A DNA stretch of 64,000 bases from Hyphococcus lacteus (GTDB lineage Bacteria; Pseudomonadota; Alphaproteobacteria; Caulobacterales; Parvularculaceae): the NCBI RefSeq assembly GCF_041058985.1, contig NZ_JBEHZE010000001.1:620001-684000 (forward strand), given 5' to 3'. Below the pieces are notes generated by a model, which saw only the letters and a program-made list of their open reading frames with translations, ran no database searches and was not told the DNA's origin. Both the position numbers and the translations under genes were made by a program. Position 1 is the stretch's first letter; each line of letters begins with the position of its first letter. Shown one piece after another: positions 51,274 through 59,705 of this stretch.

Positions 51274-51503
51274 ATGAGTTGGAAAGACAAAATACCGGGT
51301 TGCTTTAGCGAGAAAGATCAAATTTTCGCCGGGCATCCGATTGATGCGCAACACACGATAAAACTTCGTTTAGAAGCGAAAAAGAGTTGATTTACATAGA
51401 GGGTATTGAACAGACGATTCGTGTTCGTCTAACCGAAAATGACGCAAATGGCGCGCACACAGATGAACAAACCTCGAAGGTTCGTGAAAAATTGGGTTCT
51501 TGA
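51274..51503 (+). pseudogene. Small gene interrupted by a frameshift
   Basis: The ATG at 51274 (GAGG upstream) opens a 38-codon frame ending TGA at 51388-51390. A second frame takes over at about 51378-51387, in an A/G-rich run, and continues for some 38 codons (ELIYIEGIEQTIRV, ending REKLGS) to a TGA at 51501-51503. Joined by a one-base shift, the product would be about 76 aa. It could be a decayed gene, a sequencing error or a programmed shift. Product not recognised; it lies between the two promoter repeats. Confidence 0.45.
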
Positions 51504-51526
51504 TTCTAACCAAGATAAGCTCGCCC

Positions 51527-51577
51527 CCCCTTTACGGCACGAATTTGGACACCTATTTACGGTGTTGCTGCCCGGCC
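51527..51577 (+). promoter_or_regulatory. 6S RNA promoter, direct repeat copy 2
   Basis: A -35 TTTACG (51531-51536), 17-base spacer and -10 TATTTA (51554-51559) precede the 6S RNA, with transcription expected to begin near 51561-51567. CACC and GGTG flank the -10 symmetrically, which could be an operator. The same 51 bases occur 762 bases upstream. Confidence 0.7.
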
Positions 51578-51717
51578 CGTCAGGACGACATTCCCCGGGG
51601 CCTTAATTCATCCATCGGGAGCTGTCTCTGGCGAGGGCCGTGGTCCTCATCACGCGGTGCCCACCTGTACCTTAGGGTCCAGGGCGAACAACAAGTCCAA
51701 CGGCCAGGGCGGCACCT
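51561..51717 (+). ncRNA. ssrS: 6S RNA
   Basis: About 155 bases directly upstream of the ygfA-type gene, the usual place of 6S RNA in Proteobacteria. Conserved alphaproteobacterial 6S segments are present, such as CCGTGGTCCTC, GGTGCCCACCT and TTAGGGTCCAGG. The ends GGTGTTGCTGCCCGGCC and GGCCAGGGCGGCACC pair into the closing stem, leaving an asymmetric central bulge. 6S RNA mimics an open promoter and sequesters sigma-70 RNA polymerase in stationary phase. The exact 5' end depends on the -10 assignment. Confidence 0.85.
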
Positions 51718-51744
51718 GAATTTCGCTGAGATAGCCGAGAGACG

Positions 51745-52329
51745 ATGCTGCCGCCAATTGCCCCTTTCAATAATCCGAAAACCGTTCTGCGTGAGCGGAT
51801 GAAAGGCGAACGGCGCGCCGCCGCCCGCAAACGCCCCGACGCAGCCGAACACGCCGCCAGTGCATTTATGCGGGCGATTGACCGGCGCGAAGACACGATT
51901 GTCTCGCTTTATTACCCCATCAAAGGCGAACTCGACACTGAGCCATTGGTCAGCGCCCTGATTGAGGAAGGTACACGGGTCGTTATGCCTGTGGTCACGA
52001 AAAAGAAAGCGCCGCTTATCTTTCGGGCTTATATGCCCGGCGAAGACCTCGTCACCGGCCCTTATGGCGAATTGACCCCAGCGGCAGGTGCCCCCGAAGC
52101 GACACCCGACATTCTGGTGATGCCGCTACTGGCATTTACGCGCGAGGGTGGACGGCTTGGTTATGGCGGCGGGTACTATGACCGGACACTCGAAGCATTA
52201 CGGAAACAAGGCAATCCGCTTGCGGTTGGTTACGCTTATGGCGAACAGGAAGTTGACGCCATCCCCCTCTCACCCCTAGATCAAGCGCTCGATTGGATCG
52301 TGACCGAGCGCGGCGCGATCCGGTGTTAG
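51745..52329 (+). CDS. ygfA: 5-formyltetrahydrofolate cyclo-ligase
   Basis: A 194-aa enzyme that converts 5-formyl-THF to 5,10-methenyl-THF with ATP. Family motifs: a basic N-terminal helix (RERMKGERRAAARKR), YYPIKGELDT and the C-terminal GGRLGYGGGYYDRTL ATP/folate loop. It begins 28 bases after the 6S RNA and is probably co-transcribed with it. TIGR00282 follows. Confidence 0.94.
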   Translation: MLPPIAPFNNPKTVLRERMKGERRAAARKRPDAAEHAASAFMRAIDRREDTIVSLYYPIKGELDTEPLVSALIEEGTRVVMPVVTKKKAPLIFRAYMPGEDLVTGPYGELTPAAGAPEATPDILVMPLLAFTREGGRLGYGGGYYDRTLEALRKQGNPLAVGYAYGEQEVDAIPLSPLDQALDWIVTERGAIRC

Positions 52330-52354
52330 AGCTTAGGTAGAAACGAGGCGCGTT

Positions 52355-53173
52355 TTGCGGATTGCGGTTTTTGGTGATGTTATGGGACGCAGTGGCCGAA
52401 CGCTGCTGCTGGAACGCCTTCCCGGCCTTCGCAAAAAGTTCGCGCTCGATTTTATTGTGGTCAATGTCGAAAACGCAGCGGGCGGTTTTGGGGTGACACG
52501 CCGCATCGTCGAGGATTTCATCGACGCAGGCGCAGATGTCATGACCACCGGCAACCATGCCTATGATCAGCGTGAAGAACTCGACATCTATGATCGCGAA
52601 GACCGCATTTTGCGCCCCGTCAATTTCCCAAGCAGTAATCCCGGTCGCGGTAGCGGCGTGTTTCCCGGCCCCGATGGCACCAGCGTTCTTGTGGCCCATG
52701 CCCAAGGGCAACATGGCATGCCGTCATGCGACGACCCCTTTGCGGCGCTTGATCGCGAATTGGGCGGCGCGGTTTTAGGCCAAGACGTAGACGCCGTTAT
52801 TGTTGATTTTCATGCGGAAGCGACATCAGAAAAAGGTGCGATGGGGCATCACCTTGATGGTCGAGCGAGCCTTGTGGTCGGTACCCACACCCATATTCCG
52901 ACAGCGGATGATCGGATCTTACCGGGCGGTACGGGCTATATCACCGACCTTGGCATGTGCGGCGACTACGATAGCGTGATCGGCATGGACAAGGCTGAAC
53001 CTCTGCGGCGGTTCACGACCAAAATGCCGGGTGGCCGTTTCATGCCGGCTTCTGGCGAGGCGACGATTTCTGGTATTATGATCGAGACGGACCCGCGATC
53101 CGGTCTTGCACGGACCATTGACCCCATCCGGATTGGTGGGCAATTACGCCGGACAGAACCTTCGCTGGACTAA
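52355..53173 (+). CDS. TIGR00282-family metallophosphoesterase (YmdB-like)
   Basis: A 272-aa calcineurin-like phosphoesterase: FGDVMGRSGRTLL (metal Asp), VVNVENAAGGFG, TTGNHAYD and VGTHTHIPTADDRILPGGTGYITDLGM with the metal histidines. Homologues hydrolyse 2',3'-cyclic nucleotides (YmdB). The start is a TTG at 52355 with GAGG 7 bases upstream. It follows ygfA by 25 bases and its stop overlaps the convergent serine-hydrolase stop by 4 bases. Confidence 0.92.
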   Translation: MRIAVFGDVMGRSGRTLLLERLPGLRKKFALDFIVVNVENAAGGFGVTRRIVEDFIDAGADVMTTGNHAYDQREELDIYDREDRILRPVNFPSSNPGRGSGVFPGPDGTSVLVAHAQGQHGMPSCDDPFAALDRELGGAVLGQDVDAVIVDFHAEATSEKGAMGHHLDGRASLVVGTHTHIPTADDRILPGGTGYITDLGMCGDYDSVIGMDKAEPLRRFTTKMPGGRFMPASGEATISGIMIETDPRSGLARTIDPIRIGGQLRRTEPSLD

Positions 53174-55095
53174 GCTGTCCCCGTAAAAATCACATTCCAG
53201 ATAATCAACGCCACAGCCAGCGTGCCCAGCGACAAGGCAAATGCGGAGTGATGAAGTTTGCGCCATATGCTAAACCCTGATTGTCGCCATGTGGGCCACA
53301 AGCTGCCAATCGCAATCAAAGCAATCACAAACAGCCCATACCCCAAAACCCGCAACAACGTCACGACCAATGGCGGGTAAGATGACAATATCTCTACGCT
53401 ACTCAGCGCGATGCCCAATCCTGCGGCGGCACCGACAAATCCAAACACAGTGACAGCTGCCAAAAGATCGAACTTATTAATCAAGCCACCTGTGGCCGCA
53501 TGGATCACCGGGCGACCCTGCCTGCGCCAGGCACCGAGCCAGGTGGTGAGGCCAAAGAACGCCGCAAGAGAGATCGTCATGTTTAAAAAACCGGGCGATC
53601 CGAACAAGCTGACCCGTTCGTTTGAGTGAACGCCGCTTTGATCAACAAAGTGCGTGACCTCTCCGCCCTCATTCCGTGCAAAGACGATGCGGTTACCATT
53701 ACTGTCTTCAAACGTATCAGCAACTCCCGGCACGGGTGCATATCGCGACACGTCAGGACCGCTCGACACCGTAAGTGCCCCACCGTTAGCCGGGGCCACC
53801 ACCGAGACATTGGCTGCCGCAAACAGCTTCTCAAACTGTGTAAATGACCGACGGTTTGAAAGGTAAGAACCCGCATAGGCAGCCGCAGCCTCTTCAAAGG
53901 CAGGGTCATCACTAGGCGGACGGTCAAAACTGTCACCAACCATATGATCCAGAACAAGATCCGACAGGCCCATCACCAGACCTCGTGCACCGCCGGTATT
54001 TTGCGAAACATAAATACCGATGTCTAAATCGGGCACCAACATCATGTTCGTTAAAAACTGCGCCGTCGCGCCAGCATGACCAACCGTTTGGACGCCATGA
54101 TAGCTTTGGGTCATAAACCCGTTCACCATTGCTGGCTTATCTGGCACCGCTGCGAACATTTTCGCATAGGTTTCAGGTGTCATGAGTTGCACACCATTAT
54201 GATTGCCGCGCCCCAACAACACCAACATCCATTGCGCCATATCATCTGCGGTCGAGGAAACCCCGCCTGCCGAGGTAAACGGGCCAAGCTCCATATATTC
54301 GCCGTTTACATAGGTACCCGCTTCATATCGGTATCCCTTGGCGAGGTTCTCCGCGAGACCCGTATCCATTTTTGACGGGCCATCCAACGTCGTGCGTTGC
54401 ATCACTAATGGGTCGAAAATTTCCTGTGCGACAAAGTTCTCATACTGCATGCCCGAAACATCTTCGACGATCTTTGCCGCCAATGCTGCCCCCCAATTGG
54501 AATAGGAAACCCGCGCGCCGGGGGCGTAAACCCGCTTCGGCATTGTGTTTTTAAGCGCCTCGGTCAGGCTTTCCTCATTTCCATCAGAGAAAGTATAGAC
54601 GGCAAAAGAATCCTCAAATCCGGCACTATGGGACATCAAATCGTTCAACGTCACGGGGGCGTCAAAAGCCGCCGGAATTTCTATCCCCTTGAGGTACTGA
54701 TTAACATCCGTATCGAGATCAACCATGCCGCGCTCATGCAATATCATGATCGAAACCCACGTAAATGTTTTTGACACCGACCCGATGCGGAAAAGCGTTT
54801 CCTGACCACTGGCGAGTGTTTTTGTATCCTCATCCGTATAGCCATAACCCTTGGCGAACAGGATTTTACCGTCTTTGACAACGCTAAGCGACACTGCCGG
54901 AATGTGGTTGTCTCGTCGATAGGCGGCAACAACGCCGTCAATATAGGCCTCAAGGACCGCCTCTTCGCGCGTTGGCTCAAAGGCCATCATCGGCACTTCA
55001 TCGACCGGCACGGATGGCGCAGCGTCTGGCACTTGCGCACTCGCACCCGCACCAAAAATCAACCATGCCAAAACGCCAAAAACGGAAAGTCGCAT
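53170..55095 (-). CDS. Serine hydrolase (class C beta-lactamase fold) with C-terminal membrane domain
   Basis: A 641-aa protein. Signal peptide 1-20 (GAGASA). The beta-lactamase/PBP-like domain (about 40-370) has the SxxK nucleophile in GSVSKTF and the YxN in YSNWG; GHAGATAQF is the third-box equivalent (HxG). After a beta domain (about 385-490) come four TM helices (about 500-630). GGAGG precedes the ATG at 55095. It may hydrolyse a peptide or ester in the periplasm; many such fusions are uncharacterised. Confidence 0.88.
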   Translation of the reverse strand: MRLSVFGVLAWLIFGAGASAQVPDAAPSVPVDEVPMMAFEPTREEAVLEAYIDGVVAAYRRDNHIPAVSLSVVKDGKILFAKGYGYTDEDTKTLASGQETLFRIGSVSKTFTWVSIMILHERGMVDLDTDVNQYLKGIEIPAAFDAPVTLNDLMSHSAGFEDSFAVYTFSDGNEESLTEALKNTMPKRVYAPGARVSYSNWGAALAAKIVEDVSGMQYENFVAQEIFDPLVMQRTTLDGPSKMDTGLAENLAKGYRYEAGTYVNGEYMELGPFTSAGGVSSTADDMAQWMLVLLGRGNHNGVQLMTPETYAKMFAAVPDKPAMVNGFMTQSYHGVQTVGHAGATAQFLTNMMLVPDLDIGIYVSQNTGGARGLVMGLSDLVLDHMVGDSFDRPPSDDPAFEEAAAAYAGSYLSNRRSFTQFEKLFAAANVSVVAPANGGALTVSSGPDVSRYAPVPGVADTFEDSNGNRIVFARNEGGEVTHFVDQSGVHSNERVSLFGSPGFLNMTISLAAFFGLTTWLGAWRRQGRPVIHAATGGLINKFDLLAAVTVFGFVGAAAGLGIALSSVEILSSYPPLVVTLLRVLGYGLFVIALIAIGSLWPTWRQSGFSIWRKLHHSAFALSLGTLAVALIIWNVIFTGTA

Positions 55096-55155
55096 TCCCT
55101 GTCCTCCGAAACTCTGTCGCGAAGCTAACAGACAATGCGACTTTGCCAAATGGTG

Positions 55156-55416
55156 TCAGGCCCGGTTATCCAGTTGAGCCCGAACGGATATTCGCCCTAA
55201 ACGTGTAGCTTGATAAGGCCCGCCATTTTTCGACGCGATAAGCCTGCGCCGTTTGAGCTTTTGAAACACGCCAAATGTACAATCTTCGAGCGTCCACCCT
55301 TCGCGGGTGACGCAATTCACACGAAAAATTTTTCCGGCTTCGTTTTTCTCAACCAGAATGCCGCCACCACGGGCGAGCGCATGGAGCGTTCTTTGCTCCG
55401 CCTTAGAAATGTTCAT
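55156..55416 (-). CDS. YjhX/UPF0386 family protein
   Basis: An 86-aa protein matching UPF0386 throughout: NISKAEQRTLHALARGG, VTREGWTLEDCTFGVFQKL, LIASKNGGPYQATRLG and VRAQLDNR. E. coli YjhX (TopAI) is reported to inhibit topoisomerase I, with YjhQ as antitoxin. No YjhQ-like acetyltransferase is adjacent here, so a toxin-antitoxin role is open. Confidence 0.88.
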   Translation of the reverse strand: MNISKAEQRTLHALARGGGILVEKNEAGKIFRVNCVTREGWTLEDCTFGVFQKLKRRRLIASKNGGPYQATRLGRISVRAQLDNRA

Positions 55417-55596
55417 GGATAAGTCCGAAATATATCGCTAAATCCGAGCGCGTAAAAACACCCGCGCCATTTTTGGCAGACGGTATTTTTATCGCGCCGT
55501 TACAGTCGGCTTAGTTGGATACAATCTCAGACATAAAATTCGCACTTGCTGCGGACGGGCGTTTATACGATCCGCATGCGTATCGTGCAATAGAAA

Positions 55597-56352
55597 TCAA
55601 CGCACATAGGATGCGCCGTTAATATCAAAGGTAGACCCGGTCGCGGCGGGTACAACCCCCGACAAAAGAAACACGCTCGTGGCCGCAACTTCTTCCGGTG
55701 CGGCAACACGGCCAAGCGGTATTTCCTTGACCGCTTGCGCACGCTTTTCGATATCTTCGGGGGCCATGCGTGTTTCCACAAAACCGGGGGCGATAGCATA
55801 GAATAAAATTCCTTCACCGGCCAATGACCGGGCAAAGGTTTTGGTCATCGCCAACACAGCACCTTTTGATGCCGCATAGGCCGAATGGTCCGGCCCATCG
55901 CCGCGATGCCCGGCGCGGCTTGCAACATTAACGATGATACCGCCAGATTTACGGGCCTGAAAATGGGCAATCGCCGCGCGGCAGATATCGGCCGGGGCCT
56001 GAACATTGACTGCCATTGTCGTGGCCCAGAGGTCCTGCCAATCGCCATCATCGCTATCCAATGGCGTGGCGATATAGGCCCCCGCATTATTAAGGACGGC
56101 ATCAATCTGGCCCGCTTTGGCGATTGCCTTTTCAAACAAAGCCGCACCGGCCCCCGCTTTGGTAAAATCCACGTAGAGGAAATCTTCGGCGGTCTGGCCA
56201 ATCGCTTCAGCGGCCTTGGCTGAAAATTCGCTCTTTGCACTGGCATGGAGGACCACTTTTGCTCCGGCCTTATGGCAGGCAAGTGCGCTAGCAGCGCCAA
56301 TCCCGCGCCCAGCACCCGTTATCAAGATGGTTTTGCCTTTTAGATCACCCAT
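55597..56352 (-). CDS. SDR-family oxidoreductase
   Basis: A 251-aa classical SDR with TGAGRGIG (cofactor loop, about 12-19), NNAGAY, catalytic Ser in VASRAG and YAASKGA, and the C-terminal family motif with ATGSTFDINGASYVR. Similar to 3-oxoacyl-ACP reductases but with no fatty-acid genes beside it. The ATG at 56352 follows GGGAG; a much longer in-frame extension upstream runs into the yebC promoter and is not real. Confidence 0.9.
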   Translation of the reverse strand: MGDLKGKTILITGAGRGIGAASALACHKAGAKVVLHASAKSEFSAKAAEAIGQTAEDFLYVDFTKAGAGAALFEKAIAKAGQIDAVLNNAGAYIATPLDSDDGDWQDLWATTMAVNVQAPADICRAAIAHFQARKSGGIIVNVASRAGHRGDGPDHSAYAASKGAVLAMTKTFARSLAGEGILFYAIAPGFVETRMAPEDIEKRAQAVKEIPLGRVAAPEEVAATSVFLLSGVVPAATGSTFDINGASYVR

Positions 56353-56526
56353 GCCTGTCTCCCGTTGATTATCCCGACAATTAGGGCCGCAATAGGCGTG
56401 AACACCGCCCAGGGTCAAGGCGCGCCACGCGCTCAACCAGCTCATTTGCCTCCCCCGCTTGAAATTTCGGCTATCCTCGGCATAAACGGGTCCGATCCAC
56501 GCTAATTGACGAAGGAAGAGGTCCCC

Positions 56527-57273
56527 ATGGCCGGGCATAGTAAATGGGCGAATATCCAGCACCGTAAAGGTCGCCAGGACGCCAAGCGGTCGAAAATGTT
56601 TTCGAAGCTGTCTAAAGAAATCACCGTTGCCGCGAAAATGGGCGCACCGGACCCGGAATTTAACCCGCGCCTGCGTCTTGCGATTATGGCCGCCAAAGCC
56701 CAATCCATGCCCAAGGACAATATCGACCGCGCCATCAAAAAATCGACCAATGCTGATGAAGCCGCGTTCGAAGAAATCCGTTACGAAGGATTTGGCCCGG
56801 CGGGCGTCGGCTTGATCGTCGAAGCGCTGACCGATAACCGCAATCGCGCCGCCAGCGAGGTTCGCACGATTTTTTCGAAAAATGGCGGCAACCTTGGTGA
56901 AACCGGATCAGTTTCCTTCATGTTTGATCTCGTGGGCTATATTGAATATGCCGCTGAGGTCGCCTCAGAAGACGGTATGCTTGAAGCAGCGATTGAGGCC
57001 GGCGCAGAAGATGTTCAATCGTCCGAAGACACCCACGAAGTCTATTGCGCCTTTGACCAGCTTAATGAAGTCAGCTCGGCGCTCGAGAAAACCTTTGGCG
57101 AGGCCAGTTCGGCCAAACCTATATGGAAACCGCAAAACACCATCGATGTTGAAGGTGACAAGGCCGCGACCTTGCTTAAGCTGATGAATGCGCTCGACGA
57201 TTGTGACGACGTCCAGAACGTCTATGCAAATTTCGAGATTTCCGACGAAGAAATGGAGCGGCTGGCGGACTAA
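56527..57273 (+). CDS. yebC: YebC/TACO1-family translation/transcription regulator
   Basis: A 248-aa three-domain protein: AGHSKWANIQHRKGRQDAKR at the N-terminus, RYEGFGPAGVGLIVEALTDNRNR in the middle, and an acidic C-terminal domain ending VYANFEISDEEMERLA. Recent work links the family to relief of ribosome stalling at proline-rich stretches, alongside EF-P, and here efp is the next gene (69 bases). GGAAGAGG precedes the ATG at 56527. Confidence 0.94.
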   Translation: MAGHSKWANIQHRKGRQDAKRSKMFSKLSKEITVAAKMGAPDPEFNPRLRLAIMAAKAQSMPKDNIDRAIKKSTNADEAAFEEIRYEGFGPAGVGLIVEALTDNRNRAASEVRTIFSKNGGNLGETGSVSFMFDLVGYIEYAAEVASEDGMLEAAIEAGAEDVQSSEDTHEVYCAFDQLNEVSSALEKTFGEASSAKPIWKPQNTIDVEGDKAATLLKLMNALDDCDDVQNVYANFEISDEEMERLAD

Positions 57274-57342
57274 GCGCGCTTGCCACATCTTGGACCGCCT
57301 GTTAGAGCGGCAAACCTTTTGAACTCAGATCATGAGAGCCAT

Positions 57343-57906
57343 ATGAAAATTAACGGCAATGAAATCCGCCCCGGCAATGTCATCGAACACCAAGGTGGCC
57401 TGTGGGCAGCCGTCAAAATCAACGCCGTTAAACCGGGCAAAGGCCCTGCCTACGCACAGGTTGAGCTAAAAAACCTGATTGATGGCCGCAAAATGAACGA
57501 ACGCTTCCGCGCATCAGAAACGGTCGAGCGGGTTCGCCTAGAGCAAAAGGATCACACCTACCTCTATAAAGAAGGTGACATGCTGGTCTTTATGGATCAG
57601 GAAAACTACGAACAAGTCTCAATCCCGACGGACATGATCGGTGATCGCGCAGCATTCCTTCAGGACGGTATGGCCGTCACCATCGAAAGCCATGAAGGCC
57701 GCCCGATCGGTGTTGCCCTGCCCGAACATGTGGCGCTTGAGATCACCGAAACCGAACCGACCGTTAAAGGTCAAACGGCTTCATCATCATACAAACCATC
57801 GACCGTCGATAATGGCCTTCGGATTATGGTGCCGCCTTATATGAGCGTTGGCGAAAAAATCATCGTCAACACCGAAACCCTAGAATACGTGAAGCGCGCG
57901 GATTAA
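57343..57906 (+). CDS. efp: Elongation factor P
   Basis: A 187-aa three-domain tRNA mimic. The domain I tip has VKPGKGPAYA with Lys33, the equivalent of the E. coli Lys34 modification site, and domains II-III contain DGLLV-type OB folds (YLYKEGDMLVFMDQENYEQV, VPPYMSVGEKIIVNTET). EF-P helps ribosomes form Pro-Pro bonds. The ATG at 57343 lies 69 bases after yebC. Its last 4 bases overlap the convergent amidohydrolase stop. Confidence 0.96.
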   Translation: MKINGNEIRPGNVIEHQGGLWAAVKINAVKPGKGPAYAQVELKNLIDGRKMNERFRASETVERVRLEQKDHTYLYKEGDMLVFMDQENYEQVSIPTDMIGDRAAFLQDGMAVTIESHEGRPIGVALPEHVALEITETEPTVKGQTASSSYKPSTVDNGLRIMVPPYMSVGEKIIVNTETLEYVKRAD

Positions 57907-59639
57907 TTCTCTGCGTGATCGAGCGGCTTTTTCTTGCCGTCCAACATTACGCCCCAGACCTTGATGTCCGGCCATGCCGCACCCGGCACCTCTAGTGGAT
58001 TTTCCGACAGGATCGTAAAATCCGCCCGCTTGCCCGGCGCAATCGATCCCAATTCATCCTCTAAACCCAAGGCATAAGCAGCATCAATCGTGATCGCCTC
58101 TAATGCTTCGTAGGGGGATAATTTCTCAGATGGCGTCAACACACCCCCTTCACGGGTGGCGCGGGTCATATGAACACTTGCAGCTAAAAGCGGTAATGGC
58201 GGCGCAAGCGGCGCATCGGAATGAAGCGTGACCGGAACACCGGCTGCCGATAACGACGCAAGCGGCGAAATCCACTGCCCGCGCTCAGGCCCTAACGGTT
58301 CTTGATAGGCTTCGCCAAGATAAAAAACATAGTGACTAGCCGCAGAAACCACAGCATCAAACACACCCGCTTTGGCCACGTGATCCGGCGAGAACAACCC
58401 GCCATGCTCGACCACAAATCGCAGATCTTCATCGCGTGTCCGTAATTCCGCCAGCGCATCAAGGGTCGCCGTCTGCGCTTCATCACCATTAGAATGGATC
58501 CGCACGCCAAGCCCAGCGTCCCCGTAAGGCGCGATCACAGCAGCCAGATCACCCGGTTTTATCACCCACAACCCTTGCGACCCTTCCGATTGACCCGCGA
58601 GATAGCCGGGTTCGGAAACCCGCATGGTTTGGGAATAAAATGCAGCATCTGTGAAAAACTTCACCTGCGGCAACACGGGGGCGGGTGTTCCGCGCGCACC
58701 CGTCACCATGTCTGTAATTGTTTCCACGCGCTTGTCGCCAAATTTTTTCTCAAAGGCGCGATGCTCCGGCACCAGATAAAGCCGATAGCCGCTATGTTCC
58801 GGCGATTGCCAATTCAGCTTTATATTTAAGTCTTCAAGCCTCAACCCAAACGCGCCGTAGCCCAAATCAGCGACCGTCGTTACGCCGCCTTCGCGCAGTA
58901 GATGTGAAAACCCATCAAGACCCTTTTTCACCTTGAATGGATTCATCAGAATACCACCTAACGTCTCCAACAGATGCGGCACCGCGTCTTCAAAAACGCG
59001 GCCCGTCGGCAATCCGTCATCGCCAAGTGGAACACCCTCGAATTTTTCATGTAACGATGCATCAATCTTGGCCCACTCGAGCGCCGCAGAGTTCAAGTAA
59101 AAATCGTGACTAGAATAATGCCAAACAATCAGTGGCCGGTCAGTCGTCACCGCATCAAGGTCATGACGGTCAAGCGGACCATGAACGAGATCATGAAATC
59201 CATAAATCACCAATGGTTCGCCGGCTTTCGCCTCGGCCTCAACTTCGCGCACCCGCGCAAAAAATGCCTCCCGCGTTGGATAGCCCGCTTTTATCCCGTC
59301 TGGTGTGGCCATCGGCCATGGCGGCGCTGTCGGCACCGCATATTGAATGGACGACAGAACCATATGGATATGCGGATCGATAAAACCGGGGACAATGAAT
59401 TGATCCGCAAAACTCTGGTCGAGCTTTGCTTTTGGATGGGCATCCAAAAGTGCTTCGCGACTTCCCACCGCAAGAATGCGCCCGCCCTCTACGACGACCG
59501 CTTCGGCCATATGGTCCGTGCCCGTGACCGTCACCACACCCTTAGCGGGATAGAGCACGACTTCATTGCTTTCGGGCAACAACCGCCAGCCCAAGACAAC
59601 CAGCAAAACAACGATAATAGCGACCGCAATCCGTTTCAT
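57903..59639 (-). CDS. Amidohydrolase family protein (YtcJ-like), membrane-anchored
   Basis: A 578-aa metal-dependent hydrolase. It opens with an N-terminal signal anchor (RIAVAIIVVLLVVLGWRLL). The composite-domain metal motif GFIDPHIHMVLS comes next, with VVEHGGLFSPDHV and LHSDAPLAP (metal Asp) later, and SIAPGKRADFTIL at the end. Amidohydrolase_3 class; the substrate (an amide, ester or cyclic amide) is unknown. GGAG precedes the ATG at 59639. Confidence 0.9.
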   Translation of the reverse strand: MKRIAVAIIVVLLVVLGWRLLPESNEVVLYPAKGVVTVTGTDHMAEAVVVEGGRILAVGSREALLDAHPKAKLDQSFADQFIVPGFIDPHIHMVLSSIQYAVPTAPPWPMATPDGIKAGYPTREAFFARVREVEAEAKAGEPLVIYGFHDLVHGPLDRHDLDAVTTDRPLIVWHYSSHDFYLNSAALEWAKIDASLHEKFEGVPLGDDGLPTGRVFEDAVPHLLETLGGILMNPFKVKKGLDGFSHLLREGGVTTVADLGYGAFGLRLEDLNIKLNWQSPEHSGYRLYLVPEHRAFEKKFGDKRVETITDMVTGARGTPAPVLPQVKFFTDAAFYSQTMRVSEPGYLAGQSEGSQGLWVIKPGDLAAVIAPYGDAGLGVRIHSNGDEAQTATLDALAELRTRDEDLRFVVEHGGLFSPDHVAKAGVFDAVVSAASHYVFYLGEAYQEPLGPERGQWISPLASLSAAGVPVTLHSDAPLAPPLPLLAASVHMTRATREGGVLTPSEKLSPYEALEAITIDAAYALGLEDELGSIAPGKRADFTILSENPLEVPGAAWPDIKVWGVMLDGKKKPLDHAEN

Positions 59640-59705
59640 GGGCGAGGCTCCTTTGCCTAACCTTAGAACACGAAACCACATTGCCTCAACAAAGCTTCGC
59701 AGCGA

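Noticed and set aside
56353..56703. N-terminal extension of the SDR gene
   Set aside because: Extends into the yebC 5' region, lacks similarity to SDR proteins, and the ATG at 56352 has a good ribosome site.
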